From Podocnemis expansa (Eukaryota > Chordata > Testudines > Podocnemididae): DNA of 64,000 bases. Both the position numbers and the translations under genes were made by a program. The DNA lies in the NCBI GenBank assembly GCA_007922195.1, contig ML682088.1:4242922-4306921 (forward strand), read 5' to 3'. Shown here one piece after another: positions 32,838 through 44,077 of the stretch (the first letter of the stretch is position 1; every line of letters begins with the position of its first letter). Under the pieces are notes generated by a model. The model searched no databases. It saw only the letters and a list, made by a program, of their open reading frames with translations, and was not told where the DNA came from.

Positions 32838-33959
32838 GCTGTTCTATCACATTTTGCTATCTTTCTCTTAAAGAAACATGTCTGCTGTCTGTCACTCCGG
32901 AGATAACATCCAGATGTGGTAAATATAATCTGGTCAAATTTGGAATTTAAATTGGGAAATGCTTTTTGGAAATGTGTATGTGTATTATTACTGCTCTGAA
33001 TCTATTAACCTCACAAATCAGAATCAAGCTGGTGTTCCACAATCAGATTAGGAAACAGCAGTGTGAAAGAGTGTGATGAAAGCATAAATCCACTTGTGTT
33101 CCCCACCAGGTACCCCAGCTGACCCTTGTAACTCCTAGCCGCAAACAGCCCATGGCTAGCCTCACTGGGCAGTGATCCATGGTGTCGGGAGAGAAGCAAG
33201 GTGTTCGTGCTGTCCTGGGCTGTGTATGATGTTTTAGTGTGATGTTTCAGTGTGTGTATGTGGTAAATAGCAAAGCTCTTTTGCCTACAAATTGTGTGCT
33301 CTATCTCTGTCTCTCATAAACCCCACTCTGTTAAATTATATCAATCAGAATTGGAACTGGGGGGGTTAATTCAGGGTTAGGCACAAAAATGAGAATAAAT
33401 GTTATAGTAACATCTGTGCTCTATTTTCTGTTTATTGGGCAATTAATTTGTACTTAGAAGATCTTTAAGAAATAGACTTCTAAAACCGCAGTTTGCATGA
33501 GTTTTAATAAGTGTAATTTGATAGGAATTGCAAGTTTTAATTTTGTAATAGGAATATTAGTAATTAAATAATATTAACCTCTTATTTAACCTTTTTTTCT
33601 CTTCTTTCTTTTTGTAATTTTATTTATCTCAATAAAAGTCACATAGAAAGTAATTAACCCAAAAAGTTGTGGTTTGGTCTCTTGCCTCTTGATTGAGACT
33701 CCTTCTTGCAGTGTGGGGATCGTGCCCCCTACACTCACTCCCCCACAACAGAAATGAAATGTTGTCTTTTAATAATATGGTATCCTTGACTGTATAAAAG
33801 CTGTTTCGTCTATTTGGTGGGAAAGTCACCATCAGCAACAAAGAACTGGAAAGAGTAAGCCACCCTGTAGTTTCAGCCTGGTAAAGGAAGCAAAAGGGTG
33901 GGGGATAGCATAAGCTCTATCAACAAATTATGCCTGAGGCACCTCCTCACCCTTGACCC

Positions 33960-34590
33960 ACTGTTAAAGGATAAATTTAAAGGCTGGCTTCTTGTGGAGT
34001 CTTTTCTTTTCTTATTTTGACCAAAGAAGCTGTTTGCAGTGTCCTGAAGTTAATAGTTGAACTCACTGAGGACTGAGATCCTCTCTAAGAGCTGAGCTCA
34101 CTGTAGAGTGACCAGCAGTCAGTGCTGGCAGACAGCAGGTGGAGCCAGCGGGTGGTGTGAGCGGCCCGTGGAGGGCGTGAGTGACCAGCAGGCAGAGTCA
34201 GTGGATGGTGCAAGTGGCCAGAGGAGGGCCAGGGAGCGTGAGTGATCAGTAGGTGGCACCGGTGGACAGCTGGTGTGAGGGACATTCTCCACATACACTG
34301 GAGGGGAATGAGTGCTGTATTGGGTTTTGTGGGACACCTGTCCTGCACTGATTTTCAATATTGTTTCTACATATTCTTATATGCTGTCATTAAAAGTCTT
34401 ATGTACTACACTCAGACACATGCTTGTGAGTGGGGAAGTATTATCCCTCTAGGGTGCCCAGGGAACAGTGCAAGATTTCCCAGGATACTGGGTGGGGGCT
34501 CAAGCTTGTTGGTGTTGTAACATTATTTGAAACCCCTAGACATAGAAACCAGCCTTTACTCTGCCATCTCACCCTGGCGGAAGGGTTACA
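33960..34590 (+). repeat. Probable LTR fragment (R-U5 like)
   Basis: Degenerate GTGAGYGGCC/GACCAGCAG units (34110-34270) are followed by ATTAAAAGTC (34389) and a stretch ending GGAAGGGTTACA. The arrangement resembles the end of a retroviral LTR. Boundaries and duplication are not established. Confidence 0.35.
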
Positions 34591-34594
34591 CCAG

Positions 34595-34790
34595 AAAAGG
34601 GTAGCATCCTCCATAATCACGGCTAGTGAAGACTGATGCAAAGAAGTTTTTTTAGCACCTCTGCAGTGTCTTAATGCTCTCTTTCATTTCATTGCTCCCT
34701 TTACTCCATGCAGTCTAGGGGTCACACTGACTCTCCCTCAGCCCTCCATCTTCTAATACGCAGCAAGTAAAGATTTCTGGATATCCCAAT
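34595..34790 (-). mobile_element. CR1-like ORF2 fragment (between endonuclease and RT)
   Basis: On the minus strand the wording GAGGTGCTAAAAAAACTTC... matches the conserved LNNFFASVF-type segment of CR1-group ORF2. Short and decayed. Confidence 0.45.
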
Positions 34791-34799
34791 GAAGGAGCC

Positions 34800-35985
34800 C
34801 TCATCCTTTCCCTTTTGTTAACTATTCCACAGTCTAATAAATTCCACACTATTTCCTGAAATCAAATATAAATTCCACTCCCCCTTTTTGCTCTGTGTTA
34901 TTATCATTAACCTCACTGGCAGCACCTCTATCATTCTAGCTCTCTGTTCATGCAACTAGTCCAGTGCCTCTCAGTTCCATCCATCGTAATCCTTAAAACT
35001 TCGATGCCCACAAAACTTTGCTAACACACCTCAGTTCCTCACCGTTTTAGTTGCTAACATCTCTCCAACAACGCACTTCAACATTGATAGATGCCTTCTG
35101 CTGTTAATCAAAATAGATGCTCAATGTTAGGATTTAAGGATTGCCACATTGTCATGGGTGTCAATCTTGGCCTACAGCATCCTCTGCTTTTCCAGTCCAG
35201 ATGACACTCACAACATCTAAAAATTCACCCTCCTATCAACATAAATGTAAGAAAAAAATTCTAGTTTGAATTTCTAAATCATCACAGGCCCTAGTACCAA
35301 AGACATTACTGTCTAAGTGATACAAATAGTGGGAGAAAAGAAAGATGTATCTTCATTTTGCTAATGGAGGACACAGACTGAATTGTGTGAGGTCACTCAG
35401 ATATTTTGTGGAAAAGCCAATCACTGAACACAGAGCTCATGAGATTCACTCCAGCACAAAGCCAACCTTCCATCCACAATGAGTTATGGCTCCTCCTGAG
35501 ATATCAACTGATTTCCCAGAAAGCCTCCTAAATCCTGGGGAATGAAAGCTGGGCAAGAACCAGGCCCCAGTGTCCAGACAGCACAGCTTCAATAAACCCT
35601 GGCTATCAAGACCGCCCCAACCTGCATTTGCCCCCAGGTGTCCTTTTTGGAAGAGTTCCATCACTGCTGCATCAGTTAGCAAAAAGGTAATATTCTTTGG
35701 TCTGTGTTGTCCTTTTGGATGAAGCTACTACTAGAAGATTAAGGGCAAAACTGTGGCAACAACAAAACTCCCATAGCTTTTAATGCAGCTAGAATTTTTG
35801 GGTGTGGTTCTAAGTGCTATGCTAAGGACTCAGATGTTGTGTTTTCAAATACTGAGTATGTGTGCATGGCACACCACTGACAGTCATGTGCAGTGGTACA
35901 TGTAGCTACACCGCAGTGAAAAGCACACCATAGCCACCTGGTGGTGTACAGATACAAATGTCAGTGAAAGGCTCTGGCAGACAGG
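34800..35985. other. No recognisable feature
   Basis: No frame above 80 codons with family resemblance and no repeat ends recognised. Confidence 0.3.
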
Positions 35986-35993
35986 AACTGTGA

Positions 35994-36271
35994 GTTACTT
36001 ACCAGTAACCGTCCTTCTTCAAGATGGGCTGCTCAGATTCATTCAGTATTAGGTGTCTATGTGCCACAGTGCATGATTGGTCAGAACTTCTTTTAGCCTT
36101 AGCCTGTCAGGACAGGGCTGGCAGCCACCACCCCCTGGCCATATATATGGCCCCAGCCCGGCTCCTCCCCAGTTCCCATTAATCGCTAACTCCGAGTAGT
36201 GGGGATGGCGGGAGGGGACTGAATGAATTTGAGCAGCTCATCTTGAAGAAGGATGGTTACTGGTAAGTAAC
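35994..36271 (+). repeat. Solo DIRS terminal/complementary repeat
   Basis: Arms 35994-36046 (GTTACTTACCAGTAACCGTCC...) and 36219-36271 are imperfect 53-base inverted repeats, near-identical to 12529-12582 and 12768-12821 of DIRS-A. Between them is a promoter-like interval with CCATATATATGGCC (about 36139). Further DIRS-like sequence continues to about 36330. No coding part accompanies it. It lies 0.9 kb upstream of the first TCAF exon remnant. Confidence 0.8.
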
Positions 36272-36959
36272 CCACCATTCTTCTTTGAGCGCTGCTTGGA
36301 TACATTCAGTATTAGGTGACTATTAGCTGTACTGTGGAAGGTGGGCGGAGTTAGAACTTTATCCGTCGTCAGCACAGCTACCCACAAACAGCACAGCACC
36401 CAAAATTGGGTGAAGAAGCAGTGGGCCGCCAGGTGAGTGCCTACAGACATGCTACCAACTGCAAGATCCTCTATAGAAGGCGTGCATGGGAGTGCAAAGG
36501 GGTCTTTTGCTACTCTGTCAGGAGACTATAACTCCAACAGGGCAGTCCCCGGTTCATTGTCGGGGAATTTGCTATATCATAATAGCAAAGTGCATTCTTG
36601 GCAGCAGCAAAGCTGTCTAGTGTAGGAGGGTTGCCCCTTCCTAGAAGAATCAACTCCTGAGAAAGGCAGTCATGATCCAGGTCAACGGACTCCCACAGCT
36701 GTAGGCAAAGGACAAGGGTGGAATAACTGCCACCCTTGCCACCTCAACCCCAAAAGGGGAATTGGTTTAAGTTACTAACCAAGACTGGGGCGGGGAACAC
36801 ATCGTCCCTTGGCCAAACAGGAGATAGGCAAGAGGCTTTTCCCCATTGGCATACTGGCAGGACATTCCATGTATAGGATCGATAAGGGGCAACCAAAAAT
36901 GAGCTCCATATGGAAACTAATACAGGAAGAAGGATAACGAGGAAGGAGTGGGTGGGGAC

Positions 36960-37135
36960 AGGTCCAAATGGCTTTATTTCAAAATAACAGCCGTTTGGAT
37001 TGCAGGCTTTCCCTTAATTCAAATGAACATTTTGTTAATTCGAATTAACTTATTTCGAAATAAGGATTTTATTTCGAAATGGGTTATTTTGAAAGGAGTT
37101 CTTTCAAAATAAAAGTTACTGTGTAGACATAGCCT
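36960..37135. mobile_element. MITE right part (GTGTAGACATAGCCT end) abutting TCAF exon
   Basis: The right end GTGTAGACATAGCCT is that of the foldback MITE family, preceded by TTTCGAAATAA-type arms. The matching left end was not found. TCAF coding similarity starts immediately after, so the insertion removed or displaced the 5' part of that exon. Confidence 0.6.
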
Positions 37136-37140
37136 CACAG

Positions 37141-37604
37141 TATGGAAAGGGCCAGATGGTGGTCATCTCTCATGAGTGCTACCTGGGGAATCCCAAGATG
37201 ACTCAGTTCTTGCACGATGCTGTGAATTGGCTCAGTGCCTCCCCAGGAGCAGTGGTTGATGTCCATAAGAGGTTGAGCTCCCTTGTGGACATTCCTAGTA
37301 GTTTTGGCACCAGAGTGCATTCTAGTGAGTCTAGCTCATTGCCTCCTTTGGGGTTTACTGTATGGATGCCTTTGATGCTGTGAAGGGAAGGTAGCTGATC
37401 CAGTTTGTGAAGCAAGGGGGTGGTCTGCTAATTGGGGGCTCAGGCTTGGCAATGGACCAATGAACGCAACACAGAGATAGTGCTGTTCAGTTTCGCTGGG
37501 AACCACATAAGCAGCCTGGCCGGTGTTTATTCCATGGATAAATATAGTGAGATGGGGATATTCAGCATCTCAAATAAAGTGCTTGCAATTCCTTTGATTG
37601 CTTT
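37141..37604 (+). pseudogene. TCAF exon remnant a (first GATase-like repeat)
   Basis: It starts at YGKGQMVVISHE directly after a MITE and continues through FLHDAVNWLSASPGA to a stop at 37381. A frame change then gives FVKQGGGLLIGG and an AGVYSMD-like segment. The domain is the first of two class I glutamine-amidotransferase-like folds. GTGAGT at 37605 can serve as a donor. Everything before the YGKG motif is lost. Confidence 0.8.
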
Positions 37605-38659
37605 GTGAGTATATGAAATATTTAACATATATTTAAACTTGCAGTTAAAGCTGCAACAAAATTTTGCTACAATGATGAAATGCTAGAAAAGGGATTATTT
37701 TCCAATACATGAGTCAGAGCAGGTCCTTATTCCAGGCAAAGGAATAAACAAGTACCAGGAGAGAAATAAAATGAGAAGCCTGTCAAACAAGTTGGGAAAA
37801 ATGCTTGACTTGTGTGAGCAGCCACATTTTGAATGAGTCCAGGTAGATCATGCAGTCCTAAGCATGAGACAAGGTGAATAAGTGAATTTAACTTCTATGT
37901 ATATTTTAATACACAGAGATCCTGTTACTTATTTGTGACCTGAAAAACTGATTTAATATAAAAAGCTTACCAATAATTTTCTTCAAGAATTTGTGCTCTA
38001 CCCATGTGCTTACTTGTAAAATGTAAAAGATATCACAATGCTGTTACCTACTTTTTAAAAAAAATAACAACCCTTTTTTTTCTCACCAAAGGATATTCAT
38101 ATTGACAACACAAATTGGAACAGTGCTCAAAATCAAATAGTACGAAACAGCCCTCGCATCTTATCTTCTTATCCTCTGTTGTATCCATGTGGTAATTGCT
38201 CTCTCTTTATTCATCCCCTTGCTTTGTGCTGTTTCATATCTCTCTTTCGCTTCTCCTTATCCTAGGCTACACTGGTTTTGCTGAGTCATTTGACAAAGGA
38301 TAAAGAGATAAGAAAAAGAAGTATTGCAGGGTAACTGGCTAAGAAGCAGCTCACGCTGCTTAATAATAATAACTGAGGACAACTACATCTCCAGCCAGAA
38401 CATTGTCTCTCAGAAGAAAGCAGCTAATAATATAATATAATAAAATAAAAACAACAAGAATAACTACTAACACATAGGCAGAGCTTTTCATCAATTGGCT
38501 TCAGAGCCCACCATAAACAGAGATGAATTGGGATATCTGGATGTTATGTAGTACACCTGTTCACCCTGAAAGCTGTCTTCCTCTGTAAGTATCTCCCTGC
38601 CCATGACTTTGTGACAATGCTAGCAGTTGGCCTGATAGGAACATCTTTTGGCTTTTCAG

Positions 38660-39422
38660 GCATGGATTAGATTTCAGCAAAGATTTACTTCTCCAAAGAG
38701 GGGTGTCAGAGCTAGATATAACAACAAGCAAAATGGCAAATGTGCACTCTTTCATCTGCTGGTCTATGGCACACTGGCCTTCCCTCTTGGTTTGGCTGAC
38801 CCCATCAATGCTTTCTTGCAGCAGCTCATTATGGTCAGGGCGGTGTGGTGGTCACTACACACGAGGACTATTTTAGCAACCCAAAGCTGACAGACTTCAT
38901 TCGTAGTGCCATTCACTGGCTTTGTTCTGAGAAGGAAGGGAGAACTGGCATCAGTCCCAAATCTGAAGAGCCTCAATATCCTGCTGAGTCAAAGGCAGGT
39001 GGTCTGTGAGATCTCAGAGCTTGCTGACTGTCTCAGCATCTAGTGCTGCAGATCCTACGATGACAATGAGGTGAAGAAGATCCATGAGTTTGTGGCAGAA
39101 GGAGGGGGCCTGATGATGGGAGGTCATGCTTGGTTGTGAGATTCTCAGAACAAGGGCAAAAATGTTCTGACCGAATGTCCTGGCAACAAAATCCTCAATG
39201 CGTTTGGGATCAGCATCCTGGGGGAAATCATTGGGGCAGGCAAGTACCCAGCATTACAACCCATGAACAACAGGAACATCACCACTTCCTCAGGACACTC
39301 TCACAAGTCCAGCAACACATAGACAAGAAGAAGAATCTTCAGCCCCCACTGGCAGGATGGTTTAAGAAATTGAGTCATAGTTACTCCCGCCATTTACCCG
39401 TGCTTCATTGAATTTCTTCACT

Positions 39423-39454
<32 letters not shown>

Positions 39455-39871
39455 CGCGTCAACACCCACCGCAGGCCTTCGCAATGCTTTGTTTTAATTA
39501 AACAGTCGGATTCCCCTGGTCCGCACCAGTTCTAAGTCAGCTGCTAGGCGCCGGCCGAGGTGAAATGCCAGCCCCCAAGGTAGCCAAATGCCTCGTCATT
39601 TAATTAAGAAATTGAGCCAAAGTTCTTCAGATACCAGTTAAAAATGGCCACATCTATGCCTCATTGCACCAGATGCTGTACAAGATGTTTCAGAGCAATG
39701 GGATCCCACCAGTGAGCAAGGAACACCCAATCAAAGGGAAATCCAAGGAGTCCGTGCTGATTCACCTGGCTACAGCACTGTCCTAAACCATGTCTGACTG
39801 TGCTAGGCCAGCACTCTATGAATTCCCCACAGTCCTCGTCACCACTGTGGAAATCAACTGCACAAACACAG
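38660..39871 (+). pseudogene. TCAF exon remnant b (second GATase-like repeat and linker)
   Basis: After a possible acceptor (TTTTGGCTTTTCAG) come GVSELDITTSK, HLLVYGTLAFPLGL, YGQGGVVVTTHEDYF, FIRSAIHWL, FVAEGGGLMMGGHAW and NAFGISI, in changing frames with stops. After the 28S insertion (39375-39603) the TCAF sequence resumes and ends ...VEINCTNTG, with donor GTGAGA at 39872. At least two frameshifts precede the insertion, so it may have hit an already dead gene. Confidence 0.8.
39375..39603. pseudogene. 28S rRNA fragment, internally inverted, with 13-bp TSD
   Basis: 39375-39560 is the reverse complement of conserved 28S rRNA (CTCGGCCGGCGCCTAG, ACTGGTGCGGACCAGGGG, CCGACTGTTTAATTAAAACA, GTGTTGACGCGATGTGATTT, GGGAGTAACTATGA). 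39577-39605 is plus-oriented 28S (AAGGTAGCCAAATGCCTCGT...). In mature 28S these two pieces are adjacent: one ends a few bases before the other starts. Perfect duplications TTAAGAAATTGAG flank it (39362-39374, 39604-39616). It is a retroposed rRNA piece with a 5' inversion, not part of an rDNA unit. Confidence 0.88.
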
Positions 39872-39899
39872 GTGAGAGAATCTGTCCTTCCACATTAAC

Positions 39900-40330
39900 C
39901 TTCCACCTACCATTACAAGACGTAATGGCCTGAAGAAAACTGTTTATAACCCAGATGAGATTACTTCTGGCATGGGGTATAGTTTCTAGAGATGCAAACA
40001 CTCCTCTTAGATTACACTCTGTTTGTGCTTCAGAACCCATCTTAGCCTTTCCCCCTAAAATCATTTTTCCATTTTTATCCAGTCAAGTTTTCAATTATTT
40101 TAGTGGGGGGAGTTCAACAATTTCTCTTAGACATTCATTACATGATCTAATACACCTCACCATTAGGAACTGTTTCTTAACATTCAGCCTTAATATACTT
40201 TCATTAGCCTCACCCCATTATCCCTAGCTACACCTCTTTGGAGCACCCTAAAACAATTGCTATTCTCAGCGTATACAGCTTCCAAGTTAGAGTTTTTCCA
40301 AGAATTTTTTAATAGTTTTTCTCAACAAAA
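39900..40330 (-). mobile_element. Diverged CR1-like 3' fragment
   Basis: On the minus strand the wording of the CR1 C-terminal region (RLNE..., a NCLREIVELP-like run, then LDKN) can be followed through stops. It lies in the intron just after TCAF segment b. Confidence 0.55.
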
Positions 40331-40339
40331 ACCTGCAAC

Positions 40340-42360
40340 ATTTTGCCATTCTTCCTCCATTTTCTGACCAGTTTGATGAAAAATCCACAAAATATTTCAA
40401 CTATTTCCACTCCTCTATTATCTTTTTTCACTCTATTTCACATGCAGGCCCTTCTACTTCTATCTTCAAGCACGGTTTTGCTAAATTTTATGGATAAAAT
40501 CCAAACCGGAACCAGGATTTTACTTAATATATTTCCTTCTCAATCTTCATCAGCAAACCCCAGCAGCCCCTTTATCACCATTGCTTTTACCTTTATCCCC
40601 TCCATTTTGCAGATATCTTACTGCAACAGCCTTGCCAAAAACTGAATCTGATATTCCTGGTGCAGTTACCAGAAGAGCACAGGGAGGGACCGTTGTCTCA
40701 TATTTTCCAGTTTAGTGCCAAAATTCACATTTGCCATTTTGCTGAGGCATCCCATTGCAAGCTCATGTCTGGTTACTGTCAGTTACCACTGCAGCAACTG
40801 CTTTTGAAATAATCTGCCGTGCGTTAAATGAATGTTGTAGTTAATTGTTTATCCTAAACTATATTAACTTGCATTTGTCCAGGGTGAACTATGATTTGTC
40901 CACAAGCTTAAATTTCTCTCCAAAATGGTATTGGAATGTTACCTTAATGAGCCTATATTGTCCTGACAAAATTTACCAGACGCCTTCATACCCATGCTTG
41001 TGAAACAATTTTTCTACATACTTGAAAAATCCATCCCACTTTTTATTTCATTTGATACCAGTCGACTGGGCAGTGCTATTTGCTAAGAGGATCTTGCCTA
41101 AATGGGTAATCAAGTACATCAGGACTCCTTGTGTGTTTTAGCTTCTGTTGTGCCCTTCCTAGCATGAAGCTACAAAGCCGTATCAATGTGCACTGAGTCA
41201 CAAAGCTGCCATAACTAGCTGTATTTTAGCTGTCTTCTCTGAATCCATTGGCAAAGGAGCAATATGGTCCTCACTCCACATTGGCATGAAGCTTATTACT
41301 TGCTTGTGTTGAGAAGCCCATCTTGAACGCTCCGTATTCCAGAATTTATTTCCAAAATACGGGAGAAGGCTGGCTAGTTTTCCTAACTTCAGAGAAGTTG
41401 TTTTGGTGAGGTAGATATCCCTTATGTTATGGCCAAAGCTTTTTTCTAGTCAAATCTGAGTTTTCTCCCAGTTACATGTTGCATTCAAACTAAAAACTCT
41501 CCCCATATGATATTTAAAAAATACAAGTATTGGCAACTCCCCATGCCACTATTTCCATCACAGCCTCTTCTGTTTTTAGCCTATCCCTCAAGCTTTCTAT
41601 TTTCTAGGAGTGAAAATCCTTTGGAGAGGATACCTTTAAAGAAGGGAAAATAGTAGTCATTCTGCTTCTTTGAAAACATTATTTCATCAGCTTTTCTCCT
41701 ATCTCTCTTCTAAACTGAGGTTATTCTCCACAGAATGTCTTTTTGCTACATCACCTTAATTTTACATTTACAAGGCAATAGACTATGGTTTCATATTTTG
41801 ATTGGTATCCCCTTCTGAGTTTCACCTCCTGTTCAATTCAATGAAAAGCATGGAGTGTCCCAGCAGTGCTGCCTGCCTATGTATATTCAATTGTGCTGGT
41901 AGTGTGTGATGGCCACTAGGGGCTTGACCCTTTCTGAACCTTTCTATACTAGAGAGCTTAGATCTTTTTTCCCTCTCAGAAGTGAATTTGGCATGTGCTA
42001 AGGAGTGGGAACCCAAGACTAATGATCCTGAATGATGTTTTTTAAAGAAAGCAGACTGCAGGATTGTGATATGCTCTTTTGCTTACAGCTGTGATAGCAA
42101 CAGCAGAATATTGTACAAATGAAATTGATATCCTATTTTCATAATCATACTGCTATCAACAGGAAGTTAATTACTCGGGAGATTACAGCAGAAAGTATTA
42201 GACTACCCTCTGACATGGAGTAGTACTCTTCGTTCCACCAATGGGAGGAGACCCATCCAAATGCAGACTGGCTATGCCACTGTCCTGATCCTTTCATTTT
42301 GGAAAACATAGAGATGTTTAAGACTAGCTCTGTGTTTAGATCTGTCCTTTGTTCTTTATT
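40340..42360. other. TCAF intron, nothing recognised
   Basis: AT-rich intronic sequence; the 100-codon frame at 40343-40645 is low-complexity and unsupported. Confidence 0.35.
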
Positions 42361-42364
42361 TCAG

Positions 42365-42459
42365 GTGACTCTGCATGGAAGAGCACAGGACTTTATCTAG
42401 CCCATGGGAACACAGTGACCTTCATATTTCCGAGCATTGTTACTGGAACTGGCCTGCAG
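42365..42459 (+). pseudogene. TCAF exon remnant c, intact 95-bp exon
   Basis: Acceptor TTTATTTCAG precedes and donor GTGAAC follows. Joined in phase to the previous segment it encodes WKSTGLYLAHGNTVTF and following residues without a stop, matching the TCAF STGLYIPG region that starts the M60-like domain. It enters in phase 1 and leaves in phase 0. Confidence 0.85.
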
Positions 42460-42689
42460 GTGAACTAATTATCCTTTCTAATCCCTTTTAGTATATTTGT
42501 ACTGTGGTTCTACTCAGAAACGTCACTACATAAAAAAAACCACCTTATTCCACAGCTCTGCTCCTGGACTGTATTTGGTTCTGTGCAAGTATTCACCCAG
42601 CATTGCGAACACAGGCAGTATAGAGGGACCAGGATTCTATTTCTTCTGCAACAATATGAGAATGGTTTACTAAATTTTAAACACTTATA

Positions 42690-43070
42690 GATCACACATA
42701 GATGTTATTTTGTATGTGTGCAATGGATTGTTCTTTCCTAAGCGGAGTACGTTGCATTTGCCTGTATTGAATTTCATTCTATTTACCTCAGAGCACTTCA
42801 CCTGTTTATTCAAATCATTTTGAATTATGATCCTATGCTCCAAAGCACTTGCAACCCCACCCAGCTTGGTATCATCCACAAACTTTATAAGTGTACTCTC
42901 TATGCAATCATCTAAATCACCAAGGAAAATACTGAACAGAACCAGACCCAAAATCAATCCCTGCAGTGCCCCACTTGTTATGCCCTTCCAGCATGACTGA
43001 AATGTTGATAACTACTCTCTGGGAAGCACTTAGCCAACCAGTTATACACCCATCTTATAATAGCTCCATC
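42690..43070 (-). mobile_element. CR1 LINE reverse-transcriptase fragment
   Basis: Minus-strand frame 42685-42957 encodes the CR1 RT region with LGLVLFSIFLGDLDDCIE, FVDDTKLGG (RT catalytic box) and MKFNTGKCNVLRLG. The upstream part to 43070 continues it in another frame. It lies in a TCAF intron. Confidence 0.85.
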
Positions 43071-43076
43071 TAGATC

Positions 43077-43262
43077 AGGGGTCTCAAAGTCAAATCAGCA
43101 TGAGGACCACATGAGGACTTGTACATTAGGCCGAGGGCCTCACCACTGAAACCTTCTCATACAACTGTATTGCAAATATGGTAGCAATAGCGTTGTTGTG
43201 GGCTGCAGAAAATAGCTTTAGGGACTGCATACAGCCCACGGGCCACGTGTTTGAGATCCCTA
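43077..43262. mobile_element. hAT-like MITE (CAGGGGTCTCAAA family)
   Basis: Ends are CAGGGGTCTCAAAG and TTTGAGATCCCTA. Candidate duplications ATCTAGAT (43069-43076) and ATTTAGGT (43263-43270) match 6 of 8. It shares the AGGGCC-CACCACTGAAACCTT core with 5335-5522. Confidence 0.8.
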
Positions 43263-43282
43263 ATTTAGGTTGTACTTTCCTA

Positions 43283-43408
43283 GCTCTGCAAATAGTGTAG
43301 TGGCTAGCACATCTACTTTACAAGCAGATGGTTTTGTGTTCAAACCCCTGGGGGTTGGACTGGATGATCTCATGAGGGGGTCCCTTCTAACCCTGATTCT
43401 GTTCTATT
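43283..43408 (+). repeat. tRNA-headed SINE with CR1-like tail
   Basis: The A-box region TAGTGGCTAGCAC and B-box region GTGTTCAAACCCC lie in a tRNA-like head. They are followed by GGGGTTGGACTGGATGATCT and a CCCTGATTCTGTTCTATTC end, the CR1 3' signature. It is the plus-strand counterpart of 21655-21780. Confidence 0.75.
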
Positions 43409-44077
43409 CAGTTTGTTAAAGAGAAAGTAAACTTAAATCCACAATGAGGCTTTGGTGCTTAAACCCCAACTTTAGGCACCCACCTCACATTTTTAGGCAC
43501 AATCATTATCCCCAAAACCCACGCCTGGCTGCTGCTTAGCTCTGTAGGCACCAAAACTCATTTGATGTTTACATTTTTCAGATTTCAGTGTTCCTAACCA
43601 CCTGAGTTTCCGCTGTTAGACATGCATATTGCCACTTTCCTCCAAGTATCCAGACATCTATCTCCCACTTAAGCCCCACATGATCCACAGGCGTATGGGA
43701 AAATAGGCATTTACTTACCTATCTAGCGGGTATTCTTTAGGGGAGAACTAGCACCCACCTTATAACTTTTGGCCCAGAAATTAGATCACATAGCCAGGAC
43801 ATGGGAGGTTCAGGTTCAATTCTCCTCTCTTCCTGATGGGCAAAAAAAGATTTGAACTGGAATGTAGCATTTTTCAGAGCAGTACTCTTAACAATGTGCC
43901 ACAGGATATTCTAGCATGGGGTTTCCTTGGTCTCTCCTGTTGAAGCACTTTCATTTTGCATAAATATTTAAAGACTAGCCTGCTAAGTTCATTCCTCTGT
44001 TGTCCCATCTGTTTATAGATGAGACTTTTCCTGTAGCTCACACTTTGCCTGTAAGGGAGCCAGCCTTTCATTTGTAG

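Larger units (their letters stand above)
31618..33750 (+). mobile_element. Candidate solo LTR with 5-bp TSD
   Basis: It begins TGTGAGAGGTGG and ends CCCCCACAACA, flanked by GAAAT at 31613-31617 and 33751-33755. TG...CA ends plus a 5-bp duplication fit a solo retroviral LTR. A TATAAA-like box (CATAAAACCGG, about 32336) and CAATAAAAG (about 33631) lie in plausible order. The span is long (2.1 kb) because of a 368-bp MITE and other sequence, and the ends are not strongly inverted, so the call is tentative. Confidence 0.4.

Noticed and set aside
36449..36620. Possible first TCAF exon upstream of the MITE
   Set aside because: A few residues (AVPG, VGEFA, LAAAK) can be aligned to the TCAF N-terminus only by allowing shifts and stops, and the stretch adjoins DIRS-derived sequence. 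Not strong enough to call.
39375..39603. Functional rRNA gene
   Set aside because: Only about 210 bases of 28S, internally inverted and flanked by a target-site duplication; it is a retroposed fragment.
43770..43910. Possible additional tRNA-derived SINE
   Set aside because: A B-box-like GGTTCAATTC is present but no matching A box or tail was found.
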